From Pseudonocardia sp. (GTDB taxonomy: Bacteria > Actinomycetota > Actinomycetes > Mycobacteriales > Pseudonocardiaceae): a stretch of DNA of 64,000 bases. The stretch covers positions 1-64,000 of the forward strand of contig JAOZVV010000051.1 in NCBI GenBank assembly GCA_025869365.1, in the 5' to 3' direction. This document shows, piece after piece, positions 24,865 to 34,114 of the stretch (the stretch's first letter is position 1; each line of letters opens with the position of its first letter). Position numbers and translations under genes: made by a program. The notes under the pieces are model-generated. The model did not search any database, had not been told where the DNA came from, and saw nothing but the letters and a program-made list of their open reading frames with translations.

Positions 24865-25245
24865 ATGACCGTCGCGTTCAACCACACCATCGTCCCCACC
24901 CGCGACCAGGAGGCCGGCGCACGCTTCCTCGCCGAGGTCCTCGGCCTGCCCGCGCCGACCCGCTTCGGACCGTTCAGCGTCGTCGAGCTGCCCGACGGAG
25001 CGAGCCTCGACTACATGGACAGCGACGAGGTACATCCCCAGCACTACGCGTTCCTCGTCTCCGAGGCCGAGTTCGACGCCGTCACCGGGCGGCTCCGGGA
25101 GCGGGGGGTGCCGATCCACGCCGACCCGTGGCACGGCACACCGGGCCACAACACGAACGACGGCGGTCGCGGGGCCTACTTCGACTCCCCGGAAGGCCAC
25201 AACCTCGAGGTGCTCACCCGGCCGTACGGCAGCGGCCGCGCGTAG
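24865..25245 (+). CDS. VOC (glyoxalase/bleomycin-resistance) superfamily protein
   Basis: A 126-residue protein with paired beta-alpha-beta-beta-beta units: NHTIVPTRDQEAGARFLAEVLGL split at the helix, then HYAFLVSEAEFDAV and AYFDSPEGHNLEVLT. Metal-site positions (H in NHTI, H in HYAF, E in LEVLT) are present. Members are lyases, dioxygenases, epimerases or drug-binding proteins. It is a single gene behind a MerR-type promoter, which fits an inducible detoxification role. The specific reaction is unknown. Confidence 0.82.
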   Translation: MTVAFNHTIVPTRDQEAGARFLAEVLGLPAPTRFGPFSVVELPDGASLDYMDSDEVHPQHYAFLVSEAEFDAVTGRLRERGVPIHADPWHGTPGHNTNDGGRGAYFDSPEGHNLEVLTRPYGSGRA

Positions 25246-25329
25246 CTGCGCACCTCGCGCACGGATCGCGTCCGGCCGCCGTCGGCAGCCTGCTGGACGG
25301 CAGGGGTCGCAGACAGGAAGCTCGACGGT

Positions 25330-28143
25330 GTGACCACGGTCCCGGACCCGCACCTCATCGGACGCGATGACGAGCTGCGGTCCGTGGTGGAGCGGTTGGA
25401 CGGGGCCCGTCTCGACGGAGTGGTGATCGGCCTGACGGGTGAGCCCGGGGTCGGGAAGAGTGCGCTGCAGGCCGGTGTCGCGCACCACGCGCACGCGGGC
25501 GGGTTCCGCGTGCTCAGCGCGCGGGGTGCCCAGTCCGAGGCCCACCTGCCCTTCGCCGGCCTGCACCAGCTCCTCCGCCCGTTGCTGGGTCGCGCGGACC
25601 GGCTGCCCGAACACCAGCGCGACGCCCTGCTCGCCTGCTTCGCGATGACCGACTCGCTCGTGGTCAACCCGTTCTTCACGTCCTTGGCCGTCCTCGAACT
25701 GCTCGTCGACACGTCGGCCGAGGCGCCGGTGCTCGTATGCCTCGACGACCTCCACCTCATGGACCAACCCTCGGTCGACGCGCTGGCCTTCGTCGCACGA
25801 CGGATCGCAGGTGAGCGGGTCGCGCTGCTGTGCATCTCACGTGACGGTGCCCTGCCGATCGCGGACCACCAGACGGTCACGTGGATCGAGGTGCGCGGAC
25901 TGGACGAGGCCGCCTCGGCGACGTTGCTCGGGTCGCAGGCTCCCCGGCTGGCGCCTGCGCTCCGCGACCGCATCCTGCGCCAGGCGAACGGCAACCCCCT
26001 CGCGCTCCTCGAGTTCGCCGTCGCCGTGGGGTCGGGCGGCCTGGAGTGGCCGGAGACGGACGACGACCTCCCCATGACCGTGCGGCTGGAACGTGCCTTC
26101 CTGGCGCGGGCCGGGGAACTCGACCCGGCCGCCCGGGTGATCGTGGACGTGGCCGCACTGAACGACGGCGACGACATCGCCGACGTCCTCGCCGCTGCCG
26201 CGGTCCTGCACCCCGCGGCCGGGCACCTCGCCGCGGTGCAGCCGGCGTCGGACCTCGGGCTGCTGACCGTCCTCGGCGGGACCTACCGGATCGCCCACCC
26301 CCTCGTCGGATCGGCGCTCCGCCAGGCCATGTCGTCCGCCACCCGCACGGACGTCCACGCGGCGCTCGCCGGCGTCCTGTCCGCTCACCCGGACCGCGCG
26401 ATCTGGCACCGGGCCTCCGCGGCGCCGGGACCGGACGAGCAGATCGCCGCCGGGCTCGAGAGGGCGGCCGCCGACGCGCGGCGCCGCGGAGCGGTGTCCA
26501 CGGCGCTCACCTGGCTGGAACGAGCGGCGGCGCTCAGCCCCGATCCGGACCACCGGGCCGCCCGGCTGCTCGACGCCGCCGAGATCGGCTACGAGCTGGG
26601 CCGTTTCACCCAGGTGGAGCAGATCACCGCACGGGTCTCGGGGATGACGCTCCGGACCCGGGAACGGTCCCGGCTGGCCTGGCTCGAGGGGGCCTTCCAC
26701 GACGGCTCGTCGAGCGAACCGGGAGCGATCCGCCACCTGGTGGGCCTGGCTCGGCGCGCCACGGACGACGACACCGATCTCGCGATGCAACTGCTGGTCG
26801 GCGCGGCCCGCCGGGTGTGGTGGCGCGACCCCGGGGAGAACGTCCGGCAGGACATCGTCCGCGCGGCGCAGGAGGTGCCGCTGCCTGCCGACGATCCCCG
26901 GCTCCTGGCCGTGCTCGCGCTCTCGGACTCGCTCGCGTCGATCCCGACCGTCGTGGGTCACCTGGCGACGTGGCCCGCGGACGCGGACGGGCGACCCGAG
27001 CTCGCCGCGCTGCTCGGCATCGCCGCGTTCTGCGTCGGGGACTTCGCCCGTGCCGTCACGTTCCTCTCCGCCCCCATCCAGCAGCTCCGGTCGCAGGGCA
27101 GGATGGGCCTGCTGGCGGAGGCCCTCGCGATCCGGTCCTGGGCCGAGATCAACCTGGGGGTCTTCGACGCGTCGAGATCGGCCGACGAGGCCAGGCGCCT
27201 CGCCGACGAGACCGGGCAGACGGTGTGGGCCGCCACCGCACGCATCGCTCTGGCCGTGATCGAGGCTGTGGGCGGCGGCTGGGACGTCCGCCACGCGCTG
27301 CTCGCCGAGGCCGAGGACACCGCGTTGCGAACGCTCGACGCGAGCTCGTCCCTGCTCGCCGCCGTGCAGCTCGCCCGAGGCGTCGCCGCGCTCGGCGCCG
27401 GGCGTCCCGAACCGGCGTACGGCGAGCTGCACCGCGTCTTCGTCCCCACCGATCCCGCGTGCCAGCGGGTGCAGCAGCTCTGGACCATCAGCTACCTCGC
27501 CGACGCGGCCCTGCGCACCGACCGCCGCGAGGAGGCACTGTCCCTGCTGGGCTCGATGGAGAGGCTGGCGGGCGACGCCGCCGCGGTGGGGCCGATGATC
27601 GCGCTGGAGTACTCGCGGGCCGTCCTGGCCGACGATTCGGACCCGGCCTCGGCCGAGGGACTCTTCCGCGCCGCCCTCGACGGCGCCGGCCGGCCCTTCC
27701 CGTGGCACCGCGCCCGCCTCCAGCTCGCGTACGGATCGTGGCTGCGCCGGCAGCGACGGACGGTCGAGTCCCGCGGACCGCTGCGGGCCGCCAGAAGCGC
27801 GTTCGACGTCGTCGGGGCGCGCAGCTGGGCGCACCGGGCCGACCGCGAGCTCCGGGCGACGGGGGAACGGGGCTGGCGACCGGCGCGCAGCCCGCGCGAA
27901 CAGCTCTCACCCCAGGAGACCCAGATCGCCGAGCTGGCCGCGCAGGGGCTGTCCAACCGCGAGATCGGCCAGCGGCTCTTCCTGTCCCACCGAACGGTCG
28001 GCTCGCACCTGTACCGGATCTTCCCGAAGGTCGGGGTGACCAGTCGCAGCCAGCTCGCGGGCGCACTCACTCCCGAGGATGTTCAGTCGTCCGACGCTAG
28101 CTCCCCGGGGAACGCGCCGCACCGGGCCCGTCACGGCGACTGA
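25330..28143 (+). CDS. large LuxR-type ATPase regulator (LAL family)
   Basis: A 937-residue regulator. The N-terminal AAA/STAND-like ATPase contains the Walker A GEPGVGKSAL (about residues 37-46) and a Walker B-like VLVCLDDLHL. A long helical, TPR-like middle region follows. The C-terminus is a LuxR helix-turn-helix: LSPQETQIAELAAQGLSNRE, then IGQRLFLSHRTVGSHL. LAL proteins activate nearby catabolic or secondary metabolism genes when a ligand is bound. The start is GTG. A hydrolase-SDR operon begins 63 bases downstream on the same strand and is the likely target. Confidence 0.9.
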   Translation: MTTVPDPHLIGRDDELRSVVERLDGARLDGVVIGLTGEPGVGKSALQAGVAHHAHAGGFRVLSARGAQSEAHLPFAGLHQLLRPLLGRADRLPEHQRDALLACFAMTDSLVVNPFFTSLAVLELLVDTSAEAPVLVCLDDLHLMDQPSVDALAFVARRIAGERVALLCISRDGALPIADHQTVTWIEVRGLDEAASATLLGSQAPRLAPALRDRILRQANGNPLALLEFAVAVGSGGLEWPETDDDLPMTVRLERAFLARAGELDPAARVIVDVAALNDGDDIADVLAAAAVLHPAAGHLAAVQPASDLGLLTVLGGTYRIAHPLVGSALRQAMSSATRTDVHAALAGVLSAHPDRAIWHRASAAPGPDEQIAAGLERAAADARRRGAVSTALTWLERAAALSPDPDHRAARLLDAAEIGYELGRFTQVEQITARVSGMTLRTRERSRLAWLEGAFHDGSSSEPGAIRHLVGLARRATDDDTDLAMQLLVGAARRVWWRDPGENVRQDIVRAAQEVPLPADDPRLLAVLALSDSLASIPTVVGHLATWPADADGRPELAALLGIAAFCVGDFARAVTFLSAPIQQLRSQGRMGLLAEALAIRSWAEINLGVFDASRSADEARRLADETGQTVWAATARIALAVIEAVGGGWDVRHALLAEAEDTALRTLDASSSLLAAVQLARGVAALGAGRPEPAYGELHRVFVPTDPACQRVQQLWTISYLADAALRTDRREEALSLLGSMERLAGDAAAVGPMIALEYSRAVLADDSDPASAEGLFRAALDGAGRPFPWHRARLQLAYGSWLRRQRRTVESRGPLRAARSAFDVVGARSWAHRADRELRATGERGWRPARSPREQLSPQETQIAELAAQGLSNREIGQRLFLSHRTVGSHLYRIFPKVGVTSRSQLAGALTPEDVQSSDASSPGNAPHRARHGD

Positions 28144-28206
28144 AGCCGACCGCCACCCGTCGTCCCTAGCGTTCGGGGCCCGTGACGGCAGACGAAGGAG
28201 ACGACC

Positions 28207-28998
28207 GTGGGCACACCCGTGCTCTTCATCCATGGCCTCTGGCTGCACGCCTCCTCCTGGGAGCCGTGGGTCGAGAAGTTCCGCGAGGCGGGTTACGACC
28301 CTCAGGCGCCGGGCTGGCCCGGCGACGGCGACACGGTCGAGGCCTCGCGGAGTGACCCCGAGGCGATCTCCGACCACGGCATCGACGACGTCGTGGCCCA
28401 CTTCGCCGGGATCATCGACACCCTTCCCTCCGCTCCGATCCTCGTCGGGCACTCCTTCGGGGGCCTGATCGCCCAGAAGCTCCTGGGGCAGGACCGCGCC
28501 CTGGCGGCCGTGGCGATCGACGCCGCCCAGATCAAGGGCGTGCTCCCGGTTCCCCTGTCGGCCCTGCGGGCGACCCTGCCCGTGTTCAGGAACCCGGCCA
28601 ACAAGCACCGCTCCGTCTCCCTGACCGCGGAACAGTTCCGGTTCGCCTTCGCGAACGCGGTCACGGAGGACGAGTCGAACCAGCTCTACGCCCGCTGGAC
28701 GATCCCGGCCCCGGGTCGACCGCTGTTCGAGGCCGCGTCCGCGAACGTCGACCCCCACTCGCCGGCGAAGGTCGACACCGGCAACGAGGACCGCGGGCCG
28801 CTGCTGCTCATCGCCAGCGGCAAGGACCACACGGTCCCCGAGTCCGTCACGCGCGCGACCCTCAAGCAGTACCGCCACTCCGCCGCCGTCACCGACATCA
28901 CGACCTTCCCGGACCGGGGCCACTCCCTGGTCGTCGACTCCGGGTGGCCGGAGATCGCGGACCACTGCCTGGCCTGGCTGAAGGACCACGCGCTGTGA
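28207..28998 (+). CDS. alpha/beta hydrolase
   Basis: A 263-residue alpha/beta hydrolase. LFIHGLWLH forms the oxyanion loop and VGHSFGGLI carries the nucleophilic Ser near residue 82. A cap region and the late segment FPDRGHSLVVD supply the His. No signal peptide. The ACGAAGGAGACG sequence before GTG 28207 is a good ribosome site. The stop overlaps the GTG of the SDR gene, so the two are co-translated. It probably cleaves an ester, lactone or C-C bond in a pathway controlled by the upstream LAL regulator. Confidence 0.85.
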   Translation: MGTPVLFIHGLWLHASSWEPWVEKFREAGYDPQAPGWPGDGDTVEASRSDPEAISDHGIDDVVAHFAGIIDTLPSAPILVGHSFGGLIAQKLLGQDRALAAVAIDAAQIKGVLPVPLSALRATLPVFRNPANKHRSVSLTAEQFRFAFANAVTEDESNQLYARWTIPAPGRPLFEAASANVDPHSPAKVDTGNEDRGPLLLIASGKDHTVPESVTRATLKQYRHSAAVTDITTFPDRGHSLVVDSGWPEIADHCLAWLKDHAL

Positions 28999-29783
28999 AG
29001 CTCGACCTCGCCGGGAGAACCGCCGTGGTGACGGGTGCCAGCCGCGGCATCGGCCTCGAGATCACGCGAGCGCTCGTCCGGGAAGGGGTCGAGGTCGCCG
29101 CCGGCGCGCTCAACGGCTCCCCCGAGCTGGCCGCGCTCGCCGACGAGAGCGAGATGATCGTCGTCCTCGACGACCTCACCACCGCCGCCGGGTGCCAGAC
29201 GCTCGTCGACCAGGCCGTGGCGCGCTTCGGCGGCATCGACCTGCTGGTGAACAACGTCGGTGGCGTTCATCCCCGCACCGACGGGTTCGTCCACGTCACC
29301 GACGCCGACTGGCAGTGGGCGCTCGAGGTGAACCTCCTCTCGGCGGTTCGCGCGACGCGGGCGGCCGTTCCCCACCTCATCCGGCGCGCCCCGTCGGCGA
29401 TCGTCACCGTCTGCTCGGTGAACGCCTCGCTGCCGGACCCCGGGGTGATCGACTACAGCGCGGCCAAGGCCGCGTTGCGCAGTGTCAGCAAATCGCTCTC
29501 GAAGGAGCTGGGCCCCTCGGGGGTCAGGGTCAACACCGTCAGCCCGGGGCCGGTCGAGACCGCACTCTGGCTCGGGCCCGGGGGCGTGGCCGAGACGGTC
29601 GGGCGGGCGCAGGGATCCGACCCCGCGGCCGTCAGGGAGGCCGCCGTGGCCGGCACGCCGACCGGCCGGTTCACCCACCCGTCCGAGGTCGCCCAGCTCG
29701 TGCTGCTCCTGGCCTCCGAGACCGCCGGCAACATCACCGGAGCCGACGTGCTGATCGACGGCGGCCTGGTCGGCACCCTCTGA
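28995..29783 (+). CDS. short-chain dehydrogenase/reductase
   Basis: A 262-residue classical SDR. VVTGASRGIGLEI binds the nucleotide (TGxxxGxG), NNVGG follows, and the active-site Ser lies in VCSVNAS with YSAAK as the Tyr-Lys pair. ITGADVLIDGG closes the fold. The cofactor is likely NAD(P)H; the Arg in SRG after the first TGA slightly favours NADP. GTG 28995 overlaps the hydrolase stop. A longer in-frame extension to 28944 lies inside the hydrolase gene and is not used. Confidence 0.88.
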   Translation: MKLDLAGRTAVVTGASRGIGLEITRALVREGVEVAAGALNGSPELAALADESEMIVVLDDLTTAAGCQTLVDQAVARFGGIDLLVNNVGGVHPRTDGFVHVTDADWQWALEVNLLSAVRATRAAVPHLIRRAPSAIVTVCSVNASLPDPGVIDYSAAKAALRSVSKSLSKELGPSGVRVNTVSPGPVETALWLGPGGVAETVGRAQGSDPAAVREAAVAGTPTGRFTHPSEVAQLVLLLASETAGNITGADVLIDGGLVGTL

Positions 29784-29795
29784 CCGCTGGGCACA

Positions 29796-30605
29796 TCACA
29801 CGGTCTCGGGCAGCCGTCCCGACGCCGACACGAGAGGGGGAGTGACGATGTCGATGCGGCCTGACCCCATCTCGCCCAGGTGGGCGTCGATCTCCTCGAC
29901 GCTCGCGTAGCCGTGCGCGATCAACCCCTCACGGACCTGCATCACGTTGGCGATCTCGAGGGCCGCGGCTCCCGGATGCGCGACCGGGAACACGGCGTCG
30001 GCGGTGACCTCGCACAGGCCGGCGCCACGCAGCAGCCGGGGGAGCTTGCGGCCGTACTCGAGGTCGGCCCCGCGCCGGGCGAGCAGTTCCACGAACCCGG
30101 CCCGGATCCGGTTGGCCCGGTGCTCCGAGGGTCGCTGCGGATCGAGGCACGCCCGCGGCTGCAGGGCGACGTCGAAGTCCTCGACGAGCAGCCGGCCGCC
30201 GGGCCGCAGAGCCGCGATCATCCGCCGCAGCGCCTCGTCCCTGTCCGGCACGTGGACCAGGACCAGGCGGGCGTGCACCAGATCGAAGTCCCCACCCGGA
30301 GGTTCCTCGGAGGCGACGTCGTGGCGCCGGACCTCGACGGTGGCGGGCAGGTCGCCGCGGACCCGGTCGACATCGATGTCGGTGGCCACGACGTGACCGG
30401 TGGCGCCGGCTCGATCTGCCAGCATGATCGGGACCGTCGATCCTCCGGCGCCGACCTCCCAGAACCGGCCGGCGGGTGGCAGGCCCAAGGCGTCCAGGTG
30501 GCGCTCGGTCACCGGGTCGAAGACCGCCGACAGCGCGGCGAACCGCCCCTCCGCCTCGGGTGCGGAATTGTCGAGCAGATAGTCGGTGGTGTCCGGACCG
30601 GTCAT
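29796..30605 (-). CDS. class I SAM-dependent methyltransferase
   Basis: A 269-residue protein with the Rossmann methyltransferase motif I WEVGAGGSTVP, an acidic loop after VVATDIDVDR, and motif IV FDLVHARLVLVHV. It looks like a small-molecule methyltransferase of the UbiE/type-11 group. It lies convergent with the SDR gene, 12 bases apart, and has 180 bases of upstream sequence without another gene. No substrate can be assigned. Confidence 0.85.
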   Translation of the reverse strand: MTGPDTTDYLLDNSAPEAEGRFAALSAVFDPVTERHLDALGLPPAGRFWEVGAGGSTVPIMLADRAGATGHVVATDIDVDRVRGDLPATVEVRRHDVASEEPPGGDFDLVHARLVLVHVPDRDEALRRMIAALRPGGRLLVEDFDVALQPRACLDPQRPSEHRANRIRAGFVELLARRGADLEYGRKLPRLLRGAGLCEVTADAVFPVAHPGAAALEIANVMQVREGLIAHGYASVEEIDAHLGEMGSGRIDIVTPPLVSASGRLPETV

Positions 30606-30786
30606 CGGACGCTCCTCGGGTCAGCCGGCACGGTGGACTCGACCGGCTCGACGACGCCGGCCGGCCGACAACGATACGGCCTGACACGGTCGACGGCGAC
30701 GACCATGACGGTGCCGAGAAGGCCGCCTCGGCGGGACATGCCGAGCCGACGCACGGCCGAGCGCGGGTCGGGTGACGATGTGGGGC

Positions 30787-33396
30787 CTACTCGGGTGCGG
30801 GTCGGACCGACCCGACAGCGCCGTCGACGGTGATCAGCTGCCCCGTGGTGATCGTGCCGGTCGCGTCCGGGACCCCGACGACGGCCGGGATGCCGTACTC
30901 CCTCGCGACCACCGCGCCGTGGGAGTTCGCGCCGCCCATCTCCATCACCAGCCCGCCCGCGGTGAGGAACAGCGGGGTCCAGCCGGGATCGGTGGAGGGC
31001 ACGACGAGGATCTCGCCGGGTTCGAGGTGCGCGCCGGCGGGGTCGAGGACGACACGCGCGCGGCCGGTCACCTCACCGGCCGACGCCGGGGTCCCGACGA
31101 GGGCGCCGTCGCCGGCCGCCGGGGCGCCGAGGGCCTCGGGTTCGGTGCCGTCGGAGAGCAGGACCCGCGGGACGTGGCGGCGCCGCAGTTCCCGCGCGTG
31201 CTCCTCCCGGCGACGCGCGACGACGTCGCGGTGGTCGGCCCCGAGCAGTGCCGACCGTGCCTCGACGAGGTCGAGGAAGAAGACGTCGTCGGCCTCGGCG
31301 AGCAACCCGCGCCCGGCCAGTTCGGCACCGATCGCGGCCAGCTCGGTCCGCGCGTCGGCGATCAGCCGGACCAGGTAGTCCTTGTGCGTCTCGCGCAGCC
31401 CGGCGAGATCGCGGGTCCGCCGCAACGCCCACCCCACGACCCTGGCGCGGGGCGTGGAGCGCCGGCCCGTCCGGGCGACGACGTCGGCGATCGCGGCGTC
31501 GGCGGCCGCGGCCCCGCGCGCGAACACCCTGTCCGGGCTCGGGTCGCGGCCGTCCTCACCCGGCACGAGCCGGAGGTAGTTGGCCAGCACGCCGAGGACG
31601 TAGGTGGGGTCGTCGCGCCAGCGCGGCACGCCGACGTCGATCTCGGCGACGGCCCGGTGCCCGTGGCGGCGGAGGAACCGGTCGAGCTCGCCGCGCAGGC
31701 GGTCGGGCAGCGGGCCGGAGCCGGCGCGCAGCCGGGCGACGGACGCGTCGTCGGCGCGCAGGCGGACGGCGACCTGCCAGAGCTCCAGGTCCATCTCGGT
31801 GGTGACGTTGTGGGGAAGCGAGCGCAGCACCTCGTGCGTGGTCCGCGCGTCGATCTCGGGCCGGGCGAGGGCGCGCGCCAGCGCGAGCGCGAGGAACCCG
31901 GCCACGGCGACGGGTGCGACGGTCGGCAGCACGGGGAAGGCGCGGCCGAGCAGCGCACGGGCGCGGTCGTGCCGTTCCAGGCCCGTGGTGGCGGGCGGGA
32001 GGTCCGCCGTCAGGGCGTCGCCGACCCGGTCGACCCGCCGCCGCGCCGCGGCCGGCGCCACGAGGGCCTGCCCGATCCGCAGCGGGACGCGGAACCGGAT
32101 CACCGCGCGCAGCACCCGGCGGGCGAACGACCACGGGGACCTCGTACGCACGGCGAACGCGGGCTCGTCCATCAGCCCCCGCAGGACCACGGCGGAGCGG
32201 GCCTCCATCACGTCGAGGACCCGCGGGACGATCCTGCGGCCGACGGCGTTGTGCAGGGCCGGGGTGACGTCGACGAAGACCCGGCCGCCGGCGACGGCCA
32301 GCGCCGAGGGACCCGCGACCTCGTCCGCGGGGATCCCGAACCCCAGCCGTGAACCGGTCGCCCCGATCACCCGGAACGCGGCGACACCCATCGGGGTGAT
32401 CGGCTGGGTCAGGCCCTGCGCGAGGCTCAGGCACAGGTAGGCGCGCGGTCCCGGGCCCGTCGGTCCGGGGATCGGGTGCAGCGTGGTGATCGGCCGGGAC
32501 TGGGTCAGGCGGACCGTACCCGCGGTGTCGACCGCCCACTCGATGTCCTGCGGGGTCCCGTAGTGGGCCTCGACCCGGCGGCCGAGGGCGACCAGCGCCC
32601 GGACCTCGTCGTCGGTCAGGGCGCGCTCGTCGCGGCGGGTGCCGCCGGTGACCTGCTCGGTGCCGCCTCCCGGTACCGCCCGCACCTCGACGGTCTTCCC
32701 CCCGGGCCGGTAGTCGATCGACGAGGCCCCGGCGCCCGCACCGTCGACGACCACGTGGTCGGGGTCGACCGCACCGGAGACCACGGCCTCGCCGAGCCCC
32801 GGGCTGGCGTCGATCACCGAACGGGTGCGGCGCCCCGACACCGGATCCGCGGTGAACAGCACACCCGCGACCCCCACGTCCACCATCCGTTGCACCACGA
32901 CGGCCAGCGCGACCTCCTGGCCGCCGATCCCGACGGACGCGCGGTAGGACACGGCCCTGTCCGTCCAGAGTGAGGCCCAGCACCGGCGCACGGCGTCGAC
33001 GACCGCCTCGATGCCGACCACGTTCAGGTAGGTGTCCTGCTGGCCGGCGAAGCTGGCCGACGGCAGGTCCTCCGCGGTGGCCGAGGACCGCACGGCGACG
33101 GGCACCCGGTCGCCGAGCCCCGCGTACGCCTCGGCCACCGCGGCCTCGACGTCCGCCGGGATCGGGGCCTGCAGCAGCGCCTTTCTGGCAGCGGCCGCCC
33201 GCCCGGCGTCGTCGGCCCGGCCGAGCACCTCCGCGAGCCCCGCGACGACCGCGAGCCGCCGGTAGGCGTCCGTCGCGATGCAGAACCCGGCCGGCACGTC
33301 GAACCCGGCGGCACGCAGCTCGGCGAGGTTGGCCGCCTTGCCACCGACGAGGTGGGGGTGCCGCGCGCCGGGGCTGTCGAGGTCGAGGACCGTCAT
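30787..33396 (-). CDS. rifampin phosphotransferase-like / PEP-synthase-like protein
   Basis: An 869-residue dikinase-type enzyme. The N-terminal ATP-binding domain (HLVGGKAANLAELRAAGFDV, PAGFCIATDAYRR) is followed by a long central region and a C-terminal swivelling His domain, MGGANSHGAVVAREYG. The His is residue 826, almost the position known for rifampin phosphotransferase (RPH, His825 in Listeria). There is no PEP-binding barrel, which separates it from PEP synthase. RPH phosphorylates the C21 hydroxyl of rifamycins. The rifamycin-associated element that precedes many rph genes is not present; a TCAAC/GTTGA repeat is found instead. Confidence 0.82.
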   Translation of the reverse strand: MTVLDLDSPGARHPHLVGGKAANLAELRAAGFDVPAGFCIATDAYRRLAVVAGLAEVLGRADDAGRAAAARKALLQAPIPADVEAAVAEAYAGLGDRVPVAVRSSATAEDLPSASFAGQQDTYLNVVGIEAVVDAVRRCWASLWTDRAVSYRASVGIGGQEVALAVVVQRMVDVGVAGVLFTADPVSGRRTRSVIDASPGLGEAVVSGAVDPDHVVVDGAGAGASSIDYRPGGKTVEVRAVPGGGTEQVTGGTRRDERALTDDEVRALVALGRRVEAHYGTPQDIEWAVDTAGTVRLTQSRPITTLHPIPGPTGPGPRAYLCLSLAQGLTQPITPMGVAAFRVIGATGSRLGFGIPADEVAGPSALAVAGGRVFVDVTPALHNAVGRRIVPRVLDVMEARSAVVLRGLMDEPAFAVRTRSPWSFARRVLRAVIRFRVPLRIGQALVAPAAARRRVDRVGDALTADLPPATTGLERHDRARALLGRAFPVLPTVAPVAVAGFLALALARALARPEIDARTTHEVLRSLPHNVTTEMDLELWQVAVRLRADDASVARLRAGSGPLPDRLRGELDRFLRRHGHRAVAEIDVGVPRWRDDPTYVLGVLANYLRLVPGEDGRDPSPDRVFARGAAAADAAIADVVARTGRRSTPRARVVGWALRRTRDLAGLRETHKDYLVRLIADARTELAAIGAELAGRGLLAEADDVFFLDLVEARSALLGADHRDVVARRREEHARELRRRHVPRVLLSDGTEPEALGAPAAGDGALVGTPASAGEVTGRARVVLDPAGAHLEPGEILVVPSTDPGWTPLFLTAGGLVMEMGGANSHGAVVAREYGIPAVVGVPDATGTITTGQLITVDGAVGSVRPAPE

Positions 33397-33410
33397 CGGG
33401 AGAGCTTATC

Positions 33411-33424
33411 TCAACAGACGTTGA
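33411..33424. promoter_or_regulatory. TCAAC-N4-GTTGA repeat in the rph-like promoter
   Basis: TCAACAGACGTTGA is a 5-4-5 inverted repeat 15 bases upstream of the rph-like start. With its flank (TATCTCAAC) it resembles one of the two operators upstream of the ArsR gene at 34.8 kb. Confidence 0.4.
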
Positions 33425-33509
33425 AATACTGTGGTGAGAACCGGCCCGCGTCCGAGGACCGGCAGGTGCCGCGCAGGCCCCCCACCTCGACGTCGACGGC
33501 GATCGACCT

Positions 33510-33995
33510 TCAGATCACGTCGTCCAACTCGGCCCGCATCCGCGAGGCTTCGACGTCGCGCGCGACGGCCTGGGCGAGCAGCATCCGCAGGAGCAGCACG
33601 ATGAGCGCGACACCCAGGACGGCCACCCCGATGCCAGCCATGATGACGGTGACGCCGGGGTCGTCCCGCTGTCCCGGCGCGTTGACGATCGTGACCGCGA
33701 ACCACACGAGGGCAGCCGCCACGATCGCGCCGATCACGACGTCCACGTACCGGAAGGCGGCGGGGGAGAACACGGTTCCGCGTCGCACCATCGTCACCAG
33801 CCGCCAGATGCAGACCAGGGCGACCTGGACCGACACCATGCCCAGGATCGTGATCAGGCGCAGCGGGGTCAGCGGGAGCGACCCGTCCTCGGGGTCCGTG
33901 GCCAACGCCCACACCATCAGTGCCTGCACCAACACGGTGCCGGCGAGCACCACCACGAGCACGGCGCGCAGCGCACCCACCGCCAGCTTTCCCAT
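33510..33995 (-). CDS. DUF2975 family membrane protein (no XRE partner)
   Basis: A 161-residue integral membrane protein with four hydrophobic segments, around residues 8-30, 48-68, 86-108 and 115-140, and a cytoplasmic tail with VEASRMRAELDDVI. It is a paralogue-like match to the protein at 11272-11751 in length, topology and tail. Unlike that one, no XRE gene follows; the next gene is the rph-like gene after 113 bases. GGAGGG precedes the ATG. Function is unknown. Confidence 0.8.
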   Translation of the reverse strand: MGKLAVGALRAVLVVVLAGTVLVQALMVWALATDPEDGSLPLTPLRLITILGMVSVQVALVCIWRLVTMVRRGTVFSPAAFRYVDVVIGAIVAAALVWFAVTIVNAPGQRDDPGVTVIMAGIGVAVLGVALIVLLLRMLLAQAVARDVEASRMRAELDDVI

Positions 33996-34028
33996 GACTC
34001 ATCCCTCCATCGACCTGCGATGTGAAAC

Positions 34029-34044
34029 TATCGAATTTCAATAG
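34029..34044. promoter_or_regulatory. DUF2975-associated operator, second copy
   Basis: TATCGAATTTCAATAG, read on the gene strand, gives ATTGAAATTCGATA. It differs by one base from the 14-mer in the operator of the other DUF2975 gene (11774-11792) and lies 33 bases before the start. Confidence 0.5.
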
Positions 34045-34114
34045 GTCGAGCAAGGGTCGGCCGGAGAGGCGCACCGGCCTGGCGCCGGCCGGTGCGACGT
34101 CGACCTCGGCGCCG

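Noticed and set aside
30772-32352. Long plus-strand frame opposite the rph-like gene
   Set aside because: No conserved motifs and low-complexity Arg/Asp/Gly composition; the minus strand encodes a complete recognisable enzyme.
33397-33509. Rifamycin-associated element before the rph-like gene
   Set aside because: The known inverted repeat is not present; only a different TCAAC/GTTGA repeat is seen.
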